A DNA stretch of 64,000 bases from Burkholderiales bacterium (GTDB lineage: Bacteria > Pseudomonadota > Gammaproteobacteria > Burkholderiales > Burkholderiaceae_C). The stretch is taken from the NCBI GenBank assembly GCA_016213325.1, contig JACRAY010000014.1:124001-188000 (forward strand), read 5' to 3'. Of this stretch, positions 32,469 to 42,920 are shown piece after piece; the stretch's first letter is position 1, and each line of letters starts with the position of its first letter. The notes below the pieces were generated by a model. The model worked only from the letters and a program-made list of their open reading frames with translations, did not search any database and was not told the DNA's origin. The position numbers and the translations under genes were made by a program.

Positions 32469-33518
32469 ATGGCACTGGTACTGGTGATCGACGACGACCC
32501 GATGCTGCGCGAGCTGGCGGTGTTCGCCCTGCGCGAGGCCGGCCACAACGTGCTGGACGCTTCGGGCGGCGACGCCGGGCTGGCCCTGGTGCGCGTCGAA
32601 AAGCCCGACCTCGTGGTGTGCGACGTGAACATGCCGGGCACCGACGGTTTCGCGGTGCTCGAGGCGCTGCGTGCCGACCCTGACACGGCAGCCGTGCCGG
32701 TGGTGATGTGCACCTCGCTCGGCGAGCGCGAAAACATGCGCCGCGGCATGCGATCAGGCGCCGACGACTACCTGCCCAAGCCCTACCAGCCGCAGGAGCT
32801 GATCGACGCGGTCAACGCCGTGCTGGCGCGCCACGACGCGCGCCACTTCAAGACCGTGGCGCTCGTCAAGGACCGCTTCAACCAGGCGCTGGAACGGCAG
32901 GAACAGGTGCTGGCCGCCCGCTACGAGCACCAGCTGGAGCAGGAGTTCAGCTCGCGCTGGGACAAGCAGCTGGCCGAGCAGGGCCAGCTCGACTTCAAGG
33001 CGGGCACGGTGCTGCTGGCCGACCTGTTCGCCGCGCTGCGCGCCGAAGGCCAGCCCGACGCGTCGGATGTGGCGTCCATCCTGCAGTCGGCGCGCGACTC
33101 GCTGTTCCTGTTCGGCGCGGCCATCGTGCTGCCGCACGGCGACGAGATCCTGGCCATCTTCGACAGCGGCAAGGACGACATCCGCACCCCGGCCGTCGAG
33201 CGTGCCGTGCGCGCGGCTTTCGCCCTGCAGACGGCGGTGGGCATGGCGCTGGGCGGCGCCACCACCGGTGGCATGTCGGTGGCGCTGCACCGCGGCGACT
33301 TTTCGGTGGTGATGGTCAACGACCCGCTGCATGGCGACACTTCCACCACGGTCGTGCCTTCCGCCGCGCTGGCCGAAGCGTCGACGCTGCGCCAGCTGGG
33401 CAAGGCCAAGCGCTGGGGCGTGACGGCATCGCGCGCGGTGTGCGATGCCCTGCCCGAAGGGGTGGCCCGGGCCGGCGCGAAGGCCGGCTCCGGGTTCGAA
33501 CTGCGCCAGCCTGACTAG
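32469..33518 (+). CDS. Response regulator with receiver domain and degenerate cyclase-like tail
   Basis: A 349-residue protein. Residues 1-122 are a CheY-like receiver with acidic pocket VIDDDPML, phospho-acceptor Asp52 (VVCDVNMPG), Thr/Ser in MCTSLG and lysine in YLPKPYQP. A charged helical linker (about 130-175) leads to a C-terminal region (176-345) with the spacing of a class III nucleotide cyclase fold ([58 protein letters not shown]). It lacks the usual metal-binding motif, so it is probably a non-catalytic or altered output. A GGGAGAG site precedes the start. No histidine kinase is adjacent. Confidence 0.78.
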   Translation: MALVLVIDDDPMLRELAVFALREAGHNVLDASGGDAGLALVRVEKPDLVVCDVNMPGTDGFAVLEALRADPDTAAVPVVMCTSLGERENMRRGMRSGADDYLPKPYQPQELIDAVNAVLARHDARHFKTVALVKDRFNQALERQEQVLAARYEHQLEQEFSSRWDKQLAEQGQLDFKAGTVLLADLFAALRAEGQPDASDVASILQSARDSLFLFGAAIVLPHGDEILAIFDSGKDDIRTPAVERAVRAAFALQTAVGMALGGATTGGMSVALHRGDFSVVMVNDPLHGDTSTTVVPSAALAEASTLRQLGKAKRWGVTASRAVCDALPEGVARAGAKAGSGFELRQPD

Positions 33519-35035
33519 AAGAACCCCAGCGCCTTCGGGCTGTAGCTCACCAGCAGGTTCTTGGTCTGCTGGTAGTGCTCCAGCATCACCTTGTGCGTCT
33601 CGCGGCCGATGCCGGACTCCTTGTAGCCGCCGAAAGCCGCATGCGCGGGATACGCGTGATAGCAGTTGGTCCACACGCGGCCCGCCTGGATGGCGCGGCC
33701 CATGCGATAGGCCACGCTGGCGTCGCGCGTCCACACGCCGGCGCCCAGGCCGTACGACGTGTCGTTGGCGATCGCCAGTGCATCGGCCTCGTCCTTGAAG
33801 GTGGTCACTGCGAGCACCGGACCGAAGATCTCTTCCTGGAAGATGCGCATCTTGTTGTGGCCCTTGAACACCGTGGGCTGGATGTAGTAGCCCTCGACCA
33901 GCTCACCGGCCAAGCGCGCGCGGTCGCCGCCGGCCAGCACCTCGGCACCCTCTTCGCGGCCGAGCTGCAGGTAGGCCTGGATCTTGTTCATCTGGTCGAG
34001 CGAAGCCTGCGCACCCATCATGGTGGCGGTGTCCAGCGGGCTGCCCTGCTTGATGGCCTTCACGCGCGCCAGCGCACGGTCCATGAAGCGGTCGTACACC
34101 GACTCCTGGATCAGCGCGCGCGACGGGCAGGTGCACACCTCGCCCTGGTTGAACGCGAACAGCACCAGGCCTTCGATGGCCTTGTCGAAGAACTCGTCGT
34201 CGCGGCAGGCCACGTCTTCGAAGAACACGTTGGGCGACTTGCCGCCCAGCTCCAGCGTGGCCGGGATCAGGCTGGCGGCCGCCGCTTGCGCGATGACCTT
34301 GCCAGTGGCGGTGGAGCCGGTGAAGGCGATCTTGGCGATGCGCTTGCTGGTGGCCAGCGGCATGCCCGCTTCCTTGCCGTAGCCGTTGACGACGTTGAGC
34401 ACGCCGGCCGGCAGCAGGTCGCCGATCAACTCCATCAGCACCATGATCGAGATGGGCGTGGACTCGGCGGGCTTCAGCACGACGCAGTTGCCGGCGGCCA
34501 GTGCGGGCGCCAGCTTCCATGCGGCCATCAGGATCGGGAAGTTCCACGGGATGATCTGCGCGACCACGCCCAGCGGCTCGTGGAAGTGGTAGGCGATGGT
34601 GTCGTGGTCGATCTCGCTCAGGCTGCCTTCCTGCGAGCGCAGGCAACCGGCGAAGTAGCGGAAGTGGTCGGCTGCCAGCGGGATGTCGGCGTTGAGCGTC
34701 TCGCGGATCGGCTTGCCGTTGTCCACGGTCTCGGCATACGCCAGCGCTTCGAGGTTGGCGTCGATGCGGTCGGCGATCTTCAGCAGGATGTTGGCGCGCT
34801 CGGCGGCGGGGACGCGGCCCCACTTGCCTTTGGCGGCATGGGCGGCGTCGATCGCGATTTCGACGTCTTCCGACGTGGACCGTGCGGCCTGCGTGTAAGG
34901 CATGCCATTGATCGGCGTCAGCACGTCGAAGTATTGGCCCTTGACGGGCGGCACGAACTTGCCGCCAATGAAGTTGTCGTAACGCGCCTTGTAGGCAACC
35001 TTGGCGCCGGCGGTACCGGGGTTGGCATAGATCAT
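33515..35035 (-). CDS. NAD-dependent aldehyde dehydrogenase (acetaldehyde dehydrogenase ExaC/AldB-like)
   Basis: A 506-residue ALDH. Catalytic glutamate in [15 protein letters not shown], catalytic cysteine in [14 protein letters not shown], oxyanion asparagine in [19 protein letters not shown]. The two-cysteine VCTC pattern and N-terminus ([25 protein letters not shown]) resemble ExaC/AcoD-type acetaldehyde dehydrogenases used in ethanol and acetoin catabolism. A sigma-54-type promoter lies 42 bases upstream of the ATG, and the divergent gene encodes an AcoR-like activator, supporting induction by an aldehyde or alcohol. Confidence 0.9.
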   Translation of the reverse strand: MIYANPGTAGAKVAYKARYDNFIGGKFVPPVKGQYFDVLTPINGMPYTQAARSTSEDVEIAIDAAHAAKGKWGRVPAAERANILLKIADRIDANLEALAYAETVDNGKPIRETLNADIPLAADHFRYFAGCLRSQEGSLSEIDHDTIAYHFHEPLGVVAQIIPWNFPILMAAWKLAPALAAGNCVVLKPAESTPISIMVLMELIGDLLPAGVLNVVNGYGKEAGMPLATSKRIAKIAFTGSTATGKVIAQAAAASLIPATLELGGKSPNVFFEDVACRDDEFFDKAIEGLVLFAFNQGEVCTCPSRALIQESVYDRFMDRALARVKAIKQGSPLDTATMMGAQASLDQMNKIQAYLQLGREEGAEVLAGGDRARLAGELVEGYYIQPTVFKGHNKMRIFQEEIFGPVLAVTTFKDEADALAIANDTSYGLGAGVWTRDASVAYRMGRAIQAGRVWTNCYHAYPAHAAFGGYKESGIGRETHKVMLEHYQQTKNLLVSYSPKALGFF

Positions 35036-35076
35036 CTGTCGTCTCCTGGTGGTTGGGTTGGGTCCGCCCACCCCAT

Positions 35077-35092
35077 TGCAGGCGGCGTGCCA
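35077..35092 (-). promoter_or_regulatory. Sigma-54 (-24/-12) promoter of the aldehyde dehydrogenase gene
   Basis: Read on the minus strand, the site is TGGCACG-CCGC-CTGCA, one mismatch from the TGGCACG-N4-TTGCA consensus. It lies about 42 bases before the ALDH start codon and faces it. An enhancer-binding protein gene with the sigma-54 contact motif GAFTGA is divergent. Confidence 0.75.
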
Positions 35093-35100
35093 CCGCCGCG

Positions 35101-35122
35101 TTTCAGCCGCCGATGGCTGAAA
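35101..35122. promoter_or_regulatory. Inverted repeat TTTCAGCC-N6-GGCTGAAA, possible activator site
   Basis: A perfect 8-bp inverted repeat just upstream of the sigma-54 promoter in the divergent ALDH/regulator gap. A second, weaker repeat (AACCGC-N9-GCGGTT) lies further toward the regulator gene. Either could bind the AcoR-like protein; the close spacing to the -24 element is unusual for an enhancer site. Confidence 0.4.
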
Positions 35123-35216
35123 GCATGCAGAAAGGCTTGGCGCGTAGCGTGTCGGAAACCGCCAGAACGAAGCGGTTGCGCCGTGACGTTGCTCCAAAAC
35201 GGAACACTGGAGACAT

Positions 35217-37106
35217 ATGCTTTTGCAATCCCGCCCCGCCCCGCGCGACCTGCGCGAAGCGCGCCGCCAGCTGCTGGACCGCGGCGTGGTCCCGTCGGAC
35301 TTCATGCGGCCCGACCTGGCGCGCTCGTGGCAGCGCAGCTGGCACGCCGGCCTGCAGCCTTGCGGGCGCGCGCCCGGCGCTCCCCACGCATCGGGCGCCC
35401 AGCTGGCGCGGGCGCGTGAACAGCAGCGCGAGCTGGCGGCGCACGCGCGGCCGGTGATGGAGTTCCTGGCCGAGCAGACGCGCGACACCGACAGCATGGT
35501 GATACTGGCGGGCGCCGACGGCCTGCTGCTGGAAGCGCTGGGCGACCTGCATTTCGCCAGCCGCGCCGAGCGCGTGGCCCTGCGTGCGGGCGCCACCTGG
35601 CTCGAGCAGCATCGCGGCACCAACGCCATCGGCACGGCACTGGCTGAGGGCCGCGCCGTGGTCATCCACGCGGGCGAGCACTACCTGGAGCGCAACGCCT
35701 TCCTCACGTGTGCCGCGGCGCCGGTGTTCAGCCCGGCGGGCAAGCTGCTGGGCGTGCTCGACGTGTCGGGCGACCACCGGGGCCACCACCCGCACACGCT
35801 GGGGCTGGTGCGCTCGGCGGCACGCATGATCGAGCACCGGCTGTTCGACACCCGCTACGACCCGCGCGCATGGCCGGGCGTGCGCTTGCGCCTGCATGCG
35901 CAGCCCGAGGGCATCGGCACGGTCACCGAAGGGCTGGTGGCGATCGCGGAAGACGGCACCTTGACCGGCGCGAACGCCACAGGGCTCGAGTTGCTGGGCC
36001 TTTCGTGGAGCGACCTGGGTGCGGCCAAGGCCGACGACGTGCTCGATGCCGGCAGCCACCGGTCATCTGCGCCGCGGGTGGTGCATACGCGCTCGGGGCT
36101 GGCACTGTGGGCGCGCTTCGAATCGGCCCAGGCGGTGCACGTCGCGGCGCCGCACGCATGCATCGTGGTCGACTGCGAGCCTGCGGACGCGCTGGCGGCG
36201 CTGGACACCGGCGACACGGCCGTGCGCGCGGCCATCGCGCGCGGCCGCAAGATCGCGGGCAAGCCCATCCCCTTGCTGCTGCAAGGCGAGTCGGGCGCCG
36301 GCAAGGAAGTGTTCGCACGGGCGCTGCACGAGAGCGGGCCGCGTGGCGGCAAGCCCTTCGTCGCCGTCAACTGCGCGGCCTTGCCGGAAAACCTGATCGA
36401 GGCCGAGCTGTTCGGCTACCAGCGCGGCGCCTTCACCGGCGCGCTGCGCGAAGGCTCGCCCGGGCGCATCCGCGAGGCGCACGGCGGCACGCTGTTCCTG
36501 GACGAGATCGGCGACATGCCGCTGGGACTGCAGGCGCGCCTGCTGCGCGTGCTGCAGGACCGGCAGGTGGTGCCGCTGGGCGGCGGGCAGCCGGTTCCGG
36601 TCGACTTTGCGCTCGTCTGCGCCACGCACCGCGACCTGCCGTGCGAGATCCAGGGCGGGCGGTTCCGCGAGGACCTGTTCTATCGCCTGAACGGCCTGAC
36701 GCTGAAGCTGCCCGCGCTGCGCGAGCGTGGCGACCTGGCGGCGCTGATGGGCAGCGAGCTGCGGCGGCTGGCGCCCGGGCGCGACGTGGCCTTGGCGCCC
36801 GAAGTGCTGGCGGCCCTGCAGGGCTACCGCTGGCCGGGCAACCTGCGGCAGCTGTCTAACGTGCTGCGCACCGCCTGTGCGCTGCTGGACCCGCACGAAA
36901 CGCTGATCGGCTGGGAGCACCTGTGCGAAGACCTCGCCGCGCAGCTGCGCGCGGTGCCCGTGGCCGACGTGGACACCGGCGACCTGCGGTCGGTGGCGCG
37001 GGCCGCGATCGACCAGGCGCTGGACGACTGCGGCGGCAACCTGTCGGAAGCGGCGCGCCGGCTGGGCGTGAGCCGCAACACGCTGTACCGGCGCCTGCGC
37101 CATTGA
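35217..37106 (+). CDS. Sigma-54-dependent transcriptional activator, AcoR-like
   Basis: A 629-residue enhancer-binding protein. The N-terminal half carries a GAF sensor (about 80-200: [43 protein letters not shown]). The AAA+ domain (about 325-545) has Walker A GESGAGKE, the sigma-54 contact loop GAFTGA at about residues 403-408, and Walker [14 protein letters not shown] Fis-type HTH ends the protein ([20 protein letters not shown]). It is divergent from the aldehyde dehydrogenase gene with its sigma-54 promoter, so it is the likely activator of that gene. The inducer is unknown. Confidence 0.9.
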   Translation: MLLQSRPAPRDLREARRQLLDRGVVPSDFMRPDLARSWQRSWHAGLQPCGRAPGAPHASGAQLARAREQQRELAAHARPVMEFLAEQTRDTDSMVILAGADGLLLEALGDLHFASRAERVALRAGATWLEQHRGTNAIGTALAEGRAVVIHAGEHYLERNAFLTCAAAPVFSPAGKLLGVLDVSGDHRGHHPHTLGLVRSAARMIEHRLFDTRYDPRAWPGVRLRLHAQPEGIGTVTEGLVAIAEDGTLTGANATGLELLGLSWSDLGAAKADDVLDAGSHRSSAPRVVHTRSGLALWARFESAQAVHVAAPHACIVVDCEPADALAALDTGDTAVRAAIARGRKIAGKPIPLLLQGESGAGKEVFARALHESGPRGGKPFVAVNCAALPENLIEAELFGYQRGAFTGALREGSPGRIREAHGGTLFLDEIGDMPLGLQARLLRVLQDRQVVPLGGGQPVPVDFALVCATHRDLPCEIQGGRFREDLFYRLNGLTLKLPALRERGDLAALMGSELRRLAPGRDVALAPEVLAALQGYRWPGNLRQLSNVLRTACALLDPHETLIGWEHLCEDLAAQLRAVPVADVDTGDLRSVARAAIDQALDDCGGNLSEAARRLGVSRNTLYRRLRH

Positions 37107-37120
37107 CGGACAATGTCCGC

Positions 37121-37399
37121 ATGGACAACAAGCAGATCACCGAAACGCTGGACCTGCACACGCAGAGCATCCAGGGCCTCGTCGACAATCAGCTCATGCT
37201 GGCCGCGCAGGTGCAGGTGCTGCAGGCCGCGCTGGCCACCATGCTGCTGCACCACGGCGACCGCGCCGCGCTGCTGCGTACCTTCAAGGGCTACATGAAG
37301 ATCTCGAAGGAAGGTACGCCGCAGCTGGCCAAGCACATGGGTGCGCTGGAAGGCGGCATGCTGGCACTGCTGGGCGAAGGGACCGAGCCGGCGCCCTGA
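37121..37399 (+). CDS. Small conserved-looking protein of unknown function
   Basis: A 92-residue soluble protein: MDNKQITETLDLHTQSIQGL, a coiled-coil-like middle (DNQLMLAAQVQVLQAALATML), and GDRAALLRTFKGYMKIS. No family is recognised. The start ATG lies 15 bases after the activator stop, so it may be the second gene of that transcript. Confidence 0.55.
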   Translation: MDNKQITETLDLHTQSIQGLVDNQLMLAAQVQVLQAALATMLLHHGDRAALLRTFKGYMKISKEGTPQLAKHMGALEGGMLALLGEGTEPAP

Positions 37400-37436
37400 C
37401 CTTCAGGGAACAGCCGCGTTCCGTCAGAGACGCGTG

Positions 37437-38249
37437 TCAGCGCTCGGCCACCACCACGTGCGCCTGGATCGCACCCTCCACCCGGCCGGCGCCGAACTTG
37501 CGCGCGATGGCTTCGGCCGCCGCATCGGTGGCCTTCTCCAGCATGCCGGGGCCCTTGGATTCCAGCTCCATGCGCAGCGGCGAGCCCTGGCAGTAACCGA
37601 TGGCCGGATGCCTCGGCGACTCGGCGCGGCTGCGCGCCGGCAGCGTGGTGATCTCCGGGCGCCGCTCGAAACCGCCGCGCGCGAGGTCCTGCGCGATCAG
37701 GGTGGTGTCGGCATAGCCATGCGGGCCGCGTTGCATGAAGCGCGGCGGCGCATCGGGGAACAGCGTGTCGTGCGCGGCGGCGACCGCGCGGATGAAGTCG
37801 TTTTCCTCGATGCTGTCCCACACATTGAACAGGAACACGCCGCCCGGCCTGAGCACGCGGCGCGCCTCGCTGAACGCCCTGGCCTTGTCGGGGAAGAACA
37901 TCACGCCGAACTGGCAGGCGACGACGTCGAACGACCGGTCCTCGAACGGCAGTTGCATGGCGTCGGCCTGGCGCCAATCGATCGGGCGCGCGGTGCCGAT
38001 GGCTGCCGCCTGGTCGAGCATGGGCTGGTTGAGGTCCGACGCGACGATGATGGTGGATGCGGGCAGCGTGGCCGCCAGTTCGCGCGTGACCACGCCGGTG
38101 CCCGCGGCGATCTCGAGCACCGTGGCCGGCTTGCGTTGCATGACGCGCGCCGTCAGGTCACGCGCATACGGCTCGAAGATCAGGGGCACGAGGTACCGGT
38201 CGTACAGCTCGGGGATCGAACCGGCGAAGACGCTGTCGGACTGTTCCAT
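37437..38249 (-). CDS. Class I SAM-dependent methyltransferase
   Basis: A 270-residue methyltransferase. Motif I is VLEIAAGTGVVTREL, the acidic motif II strand is IIVASDLNQPML, and the later FDVVACQFGVMFFPDKARAFSEARRVLRPGG is typical of UbiE-like enzymes. The substrate is unknown. Start ATG at 38249 is preceded by an AGGAGG site; the longer open frame is non-coding by composition. Confidence 0.85.
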   Translation of the reverse strand: MEQSDSVFAGSIPELYDRYLVPLIFEPYARDLTARVMQRKPATVLEIAAGTGVVTRELAATLPASTIIVASDLNQPMLDQAAAIGTARPIDWRQADAMQLPFEDRSFDVVACQFGVMFFPDKARAFSEARRVLRPGGVFLFNVWDSIEENDFIRAVAAAHDTLFPDAPPRFMQRGPHGYADTTLIAQDLARGGFERRPEITTLPARSRAESPRHPAIGYCQGSPLRMELESKGPGMLEKATDAAAEAIARKFGAGRVEGAIQAHVVVAER

Positions 38250-38297
38250 GGTGGCCTCCTGCAGTGCAGCCCCGACATGATGCCGCGTCAGGCAAAC

Positions 38298-38318
38298 AAT
38301 TGGAATCTGACCCCCATT
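38298..38318. repeat. Dispersed 21-base repeat, copy 1
   Basis: AATTGGAATCTGACCCCCAT plus a final T. The exact reverse complement occurs at 50236-50256. It overlaps the stop codon of the efflux lipoprotein gene. Two identical 21-mers in 64 kb at gene ends are not expected by chance. Confidence 0.85.
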
Positions 38319-39810
38319 AAAGTTGCCAGCCACCGCCGAGCGACTGGACCAGCGCGACGGCGGCGAGCTGGCGGTCGGTCTGTACCTGGACCAGGGCGCG
38401 GCGGGCGGAAGCGGCGCTGTTCTGGGCGGTGACGACCTCGGTGTAGCCGACGAGGCCCGAGCGATAACGGTTGAGCACCTGCTGCTCCACCAGCTCGGCA
38501 GCTTCCCAGGCGCGCTGGCGCAACGCTTGCTGCTCCTGCAGGACGCGCAATGCGACCAGCTGGTCCTCGACATCCTGGAAAGCGTTGAGCACCGTTTGGC
38601 GGTAGCGCGCGGAGACCTCTTCGTGGGCGGCGCGTGCGCCCGCCACGCGCGCCCGGGTGGCGCCGGCGTCGAAGAGCGTCTGCGCCAGGGAGGCGCCTAT
38701 GGACCACGCCAGCGCGCTCGAACTGAACAGGTCGCCGATGCTGGCGGCGCTGAGCCCTACCCGGCCGCTCAGGTTGAGGCTGGGGAAATAGCCGGCGCGC
38801 TCGATGCCGATGCGCGAGTTGGCCTGCTCCACGCGGCGTTCTGCCGCGGCGATGTCGGGGCGGCGCTGCAGCAGGGTGGACGGCACGTCGACCGGGATGC
38901 CCGGCACCTGCGGCCGCCACTGCGGGTCGGGCTCCAGTGTGAAGTTGCCGGGCGCCTTGCCGACCAGCACCGCGACCGCATGCTCGAACTGCGCGCGGGT
39001 GCGCTCCAGGCCCAGCAGGTCGGCCCGCGCATTGGCGAGCTGGGTCTCGGCCTGCAGCAGGTCGGTGCGCGCGACGATGCCGACGTTGTAGCGGTTGCGC
39101 GCGATCTCCAGCGAGCGCTCGAGGCCGCGCACGGTTTCAAGTTGTGAAGCACGCAGCAAGTCGGCTTCGCGCACGCCGATGTAGTTGGTGGCCAGTTCGC
39201 CCTGCGCAGCGAGCGTGGCCGCGGCCAGGTCGGCGGCGCTGGCCTGCTCGCCGGCCCTGGCACTTTGCACGCCGAGTCGCAGGCGGCCCCACACGTCAGG
39301 CTCCCAGGCCGCGCCGATGTTCACCTGGTAGCTGCTGCGCGCCGGCGCGCCGCCACCGCCGCTGCGGTTGGCATTGGCGTCGAGGTCGACGCGCGGGAAC
39401 AGCGTGGCACGCTGTTCCTGCGTCATTGCACGCGCCTGCGCGTAGGCAGCAGCGGCCGCGGCGACGTTCTGGTTGGTCACCTGCACTTGCGCAGCCAGGT
39501 CGTTGAGCTTGGGGTCGCCGAACAGCTCCCACCACGGGCCGCGTTGCAGCGTGTCGGCCGGGACGGCGCGCACCCAGGCGCCTTTGGCTTCCTTGAAGGC
39601 GACGGGCGTGTCGACCACCGGCACTTCGTACTTCGGCGCGAGGCTGGTGCAGCCCGCAACGGCGAACACCAGGAACAGCGCGAAACAACGGTGGGGTGCG
39701 CGCTTCGCGCTCCGACCCCACCCTACGCCGGGGCCCTCGTGGACATCGTGGCCTTCGTAGGGTGGGGTCAAAGCGAAGCGTACCCCACCGGGCCATTCGA
39801 ATCTCATCAT
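38317..39810 (-). CDS. RND efflux outer-membrane lipoprotein (NodT/OprM-like)
   Basis: A 497-residue outer-membrane channel of the OMF family. The lipobox FALFLVFAVAGC places the lipidated cysteine at residue 54, unusually deep, because two palindromic repeats encode about residues 8-41 of the N-terminus. The mature part has the two OEP repeats (VDVPSTLLQRRPDIAAAERRV, RIGIERAGYFPSLNLSGRVG, AQTLFDAGATRARV). It completes the export duct with the adaptor and the two RND pumps encoded upstream. ATG at 39810 overlaps the stop of the preceding pump gene as ATGA. Confidence 0.85.
   Translation of the reverse strand: MMRFEWPGGVRFALTPPYEGHDVHEGPGVGWGRSAKRAPHRCFALFLVFAVAGCTSLAPKYEVPVVDTPVAFKEAKGAWVRAVPADTLQRGPWWELFGDPKLNDLAAQVQVTNQNVAAAAAAYAQARAMTQEQRATLFPRVDLDANANRSGGGGAPARSSYQVNIGAAWEPDVWGRLRLGVQSARAGEQASAADLAAATLAAQGELATNYIGVREADLLRASQLETVRGLERSLEIARNRYNVGIVARTDLLQAETQLANARADLLGLERTRAQFEHAVAVLVGKAPGNFTLEPDPQWRPQVPGIPVDVPSTLLQRRPDIAAAERRVEQANSRIGIERAGYFPSLNLSGRVGLSAASIGDLFSSSALAWSIGASLAQTLFDAGATRARVAGARAAHEEVSARYRQTVLNAFQDVEDQLVALRVLQEQQALRQRAWEAAELVEQQVLNRYRSGLVGYTEVVTAQNSAASARRALVQVQTDRQLAAVALVQSLGGGWQL
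39690..39789. repeat. Inverted pair of palindromic repeats inside the lipoprotein N-terminus
   Basis: Two hairpins with stems GGTGGGGT/ACCCCACC lie at 39690-39722 and 39761-39789, each with a CTACG or CGTAG tail pointing inward. The arrangement is that of a REP doublet. They relate to the GGTGGGCAGC elements at 23063 and 49493, which have the same CCACCCTACG end. The reading frame of the lipoprotein runs through both. Confidence 0.8.
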
Positions 39811-42800
39811 GCCGCCTGCAACCTCCCCAACTGGCTCTCCAGCGGGCTCCTGCGCCGCAACCTGTCGAGCATCAAATACACCACCGGCGTCGTCAGCAGC
39901 GTGATCACCTGGCTGGCAATGAGCCCGCCGATGATCGCCACCCCCAGCGGCCGCCTCAGCTCCGCCCCTTCGCCGAACCCGATGGCCAGCGGCAAGGCAC
40001 CCAGCATCGCTGCCAGCGTCGTCATCAGGATCGGGCGGAAGCGCAGCAGGCACGCCTCGCGCACCGCGTGATGCGGCGACAAGCCGCGCGACCGCTCCGC
40101 CTCCAGCGCGAAATCGATGATCAGGATCGCGTTCTTCTTCACGATGCCGATCAGCAGGAACACGCCGATCAGCGCCATGATCGAGAAGTCGAGCCGGAAG
40201 ATCAGCAGTGCCAGCACGGCGCCGACACCGGCCGAGGGCAGCGTCGACAGCACCGTGAACGGATGCACCAGGCTTTCGTACAGCACGCCCAGCACGATGT
40301 AGATGACCACGATGGCCGCCAGGATCAGCAGCGGTTGCTGCTGCTGCGTTTCCTGCGCGGCCCGCGCCGTGCCCTGGAAGCTGCCGCGCACGTTGATCGG
40401 CAGCCCGATCTCGGCCTCGGCGGCGCGCACCGCCTTCTGGCCGTCGGCCAGGTTGGTGCCTTCGGCCAGGTTGTAAGAGATGGTGGTGGCCAGCTCGGCG
40501 TCCTGGTGGTTCACGGAAGACGCCGTGGGCCGCTCGGAGAACTTCGCGATGGCCGCCAGCGGCACCATCGGCGTGCTCGCGGACGACGCCGCGCTGGCGG
40601 CCGCGCGTGCCGGCACGTAGATGTCCTTCAGCGCCTCGGGGCTGCGGATGTAGCGCGGCGCCACCTGCATTACCACGCGGTACTGGTTCAGGTCTTCGTA
40701 GATGGTCGCCACCTGCCGTTGGCCGAAGGCGTTGTACAGCGCGTTGTCGACGTCGCGCGAGGTGATGCCCATGCGCGACGCGGAGTCGCGGTCGACGTCG
40801 ACGTACACCTCCACGCCGTTCTCCTGCTGGTCGGTGTCCACGTCCACCAGGGCCGGCTGCTGCTTCATCGCCTCGGCGAGCCGGGTGGCCCACAGCTTCA
40901 GGTCCGTGGCGTTGTCGCTCTTGATGGTGTACTGGTAGGTGCTGCTGGACTGGCGCCCGCCCATGCGCAAGTCCTGCACCGGGTTGAGGAAGACGCCCAG
41001 GCCGGTCACCTGCGACAGTTTGGGCCGCAGGCGCGCGATCACCGCCTGCCCGCGCTCTTCGCGGTCGCGCTTGAGGTTGACGAACATGAACCCGCCACCG
41101 GCGCGCCCGCCGCCGGTAAACGCCACCACCGTGTCGACCGCCGGGTCGCCCTGGATGATCTCCACCACCTGCCGCAGCTTGTCCTGCATGGCCTGGAACG
41201 AGATGCTCTGGTCGGCGCGCAGCCCGCCCTGCAATTGCCCGGTGTCCTGCTGCGGGAAGAAGCCCTTGGGGATGTGGATGAACAGGTAGGCGTTGAGCGC
41301 CACCACGCCCGCCAGGACCAGCAGCACCAGCCAGCGCGCGTGCAGCGCCCAGTCCAGGCTGTGCTCGTACATGCGGTGCGTCCAGGCGAAGGACCGCTCG
41401 GCCCAGCGCGCGATGCGGCCCGGCGCGGCCTGGTGCGCGTCGCGCCGCAGCAGCCACGCGCACATCATGGGCGTGGTGGTCAGCGAGACCACCAGCGAGA
41501 TCAGCACCGCCGCCGACAGCGTGATCGCGAACTCGCGGAACAGCCGGCCGACCTGCCCGCCCATGAACAGCAGCGGGATGAACACGGCCACCAGCGACAG
41601 GCTGATCGACAGCACGGTGAAGCCGACTTCGCGCGCCCCCAGCAGCGCCGCGCTGAAGCGGTCCATGCCGGCTTCGATGTGCCGGCTGGTGTTCTCCAGC
41701 ACCACGATGGCGTCGTCCACCACGAAGCCGGTGGCGACCGTCAGCGCCATCAGCGACAGGTTGTTGAGCGAAAAGCCCAGCAGGTACATCACGCCGACGG
41801 CGCCCAGCAGCGAGACGACGGTGGCCACCGCCGGGATGATGGTGGCGCGCACGCTGCGCAGGAACACGCTGACCACCAGGATCACCAGCGCGATCGCGAT
41901 GAAGAGCGTGATCTCCACTTCGCGCAGCGCCGCGCGGATCGAGTGCGTGCGGTCCGACGCGACCTGCAGCTGGATGTCCTTGGGCAACTGGTCCTGCAGC
42001 GCGGGCAGCAGCGCGCGCACGCCGTCGACCGTCTCGATCACGTTGGCGCCCGCCTGCAGGGTGACGAGCACGATGACGGCCGGGCGGCCGTTGAACAGGC
42101 CGAGCGTGCTGGTGTTCTCGACGCCGTCGGACACCTCGGCCACGTCGGCCAGCCGCACGGCCGCGCCGTTGCGCCACGCAACCACCAGGTTGCGGTAGTC
42201 GGCCGCCGTCTTGCCAGCCGTGCGGTCGGTGTAGATCTGCATGCGCCGGCCGCTGATGTCGACGTCGCCCTTGGGCCGGTTGGCCGTGCCCCCCTGCAGC
42301 GCCGCGCGCACGTCCTCCATCGAGATGCCGTAGCGGTTGAGCGTGAACGGCACCAACTCCACCCGTACGGCGGGCTGCGAGCCGCCGCCCAGTTCGACGT
42401 CGCCGACGCCGGGCACCTGCGCGATCTTCTGCTGCACGATGTTGGACACGGCATCGTAGATCTGGCCCGGCGAGCGGCTGGGCGAGGTGAGCGCGAGGAT
42501 GATCACCGGCGCCGCCGCCGGGTTGGCCTTGCGGTAGGTCGGGTTGCTGCGCAGCGTGGACGGCAGGTCGGCGCGCGTGGCGTTGATGGCCGCCTGCACC
42601 TCGCGCGCGGCGGCATCGATGTTGCGTTCCAGGTCGAACTGCAGGGTGACGCGCGTGTTGCCGTTGCCGCTGCTGGACGTGACTTCGTTGACGCCCGCGA
42701 TCACGCCCAGCCGCCGCTCCAGAGGCGTCGCCACGCTGCTCGCCATGGTCTGCGGGCTCGCACCCGGCAGGTTGGCCGACACGCTGATGACCGGGTAGTC

Positions 42801-42920
42801 GACCTGCGGCAGCGATGCCACCGGCAGCTTGAAGAACGCCGCGATGCCGGCCAGCGCGATCCAGGCCGTCAGCAGCACCGTGCCGACGGGGCGGCGGACG
42901 AAGGGGGCGGAGAGGTTCAT
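39807..42920 (-). CDS. mdtC: RND multidrug efflux permease, MdtC-like
   Basis: A 1037-residue inner-membrane pump of the HAE1 RND family. N-terminus [25 protein letters not shown] and [19 protein letters not shown] are family hallmarks. The proton-relay aspartate pair is in [15 protein letters not shown]. Other RND motifs are [14 protein letters not shown] and [18 protein letters not shown]. Two such pumps in tandem is the MdtB/MdtC arrangement, working as a heterotrimer with the adaptor MdtA. The ATG at 42920 overlaps the mdtB stop (ATGA). Confidence 0.92.
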   Translation of the reverse strand: MNLSAPFVRRPVGTVLLTAWIALAGIAAFFKLPVASLPQVDYPVISVSANLPGASPQTMASSVATPLERRLGVIAGVNEVTSSSGNGNTRVTLQFDLERNIDAAAREVQAAINATRADLPSTLRSNPTYRKANPAAAPVIILALTSPSRSPGQIYDAVSNIVQQKIAQVPGVGDVELGGGSQPAVRVELVPFTLNRYGISMEDVRAALQGGTANRPKGDVDISGRRMQIYTDRTAGKTAADYRNLVVAWRNGAAVRLADVAEVSDGVENTSTLGLFNGRPAVIVLVTLQAGANVIETVDGVRALLPALQDQLPKDIQLQVASDRTHSIRAALREVEITLFIAIALVILVVSVFLRSVRATIIPAVATVVSLLGAVGVMYLLGFSLNNLSLMALTVATGFVVDDAIVVLENTSRHIEAGMDRFSAALLGAREVGFTVLSISLSLVAVFIPLLFMGGQVGRLFREFAITLSAAVLISLVVSLTTTPMMCAWLLRRDAHQAAPGRIARWAERSFAWTHRMYEHSLDWALHARWLVLLVLAGVVALNAYLFIHIPKGFFPQQDTGQLQGGLRADQSISFQAMQDKLRQVVEIIQGDPAVDTVVAFTGGGRAGGGFMFVNLKRDREERGQAVIARLRPKLSQVTGLGVFLNPVQDLRMGGRQSSSTYQYTIKSDNATDLKLWATRLAEAMKQQPALVDVDTDQQENGVEVYVDVDRDSASRMGITSRDVDNALYNAFGQRQVATIYEDLNQYRVVMQVAPRYIRSPEALKDIYVPARAAASAASSASTPMVPLAAIAKFSERPTASSVNHQDAELATTISYNLAEGTNLADGQKAVRAAEAEIGLPINVRGSFQGTARAAQETQQQQPLLILAAIVVIYIVLGVLYESLVHPFTVLSTLPSAGVGAVLALLIFRLDFSIMALIGVFLLIGIVKKNAILIIDFALEAERSRGLSPHHAVREACLLRFRPILMTTLAAMLGALPLAIGFGEGAELRRPLGVAIIGGLIASQVITLLTTPVVYLMLDRLRRRSPLESQLGRLQAA

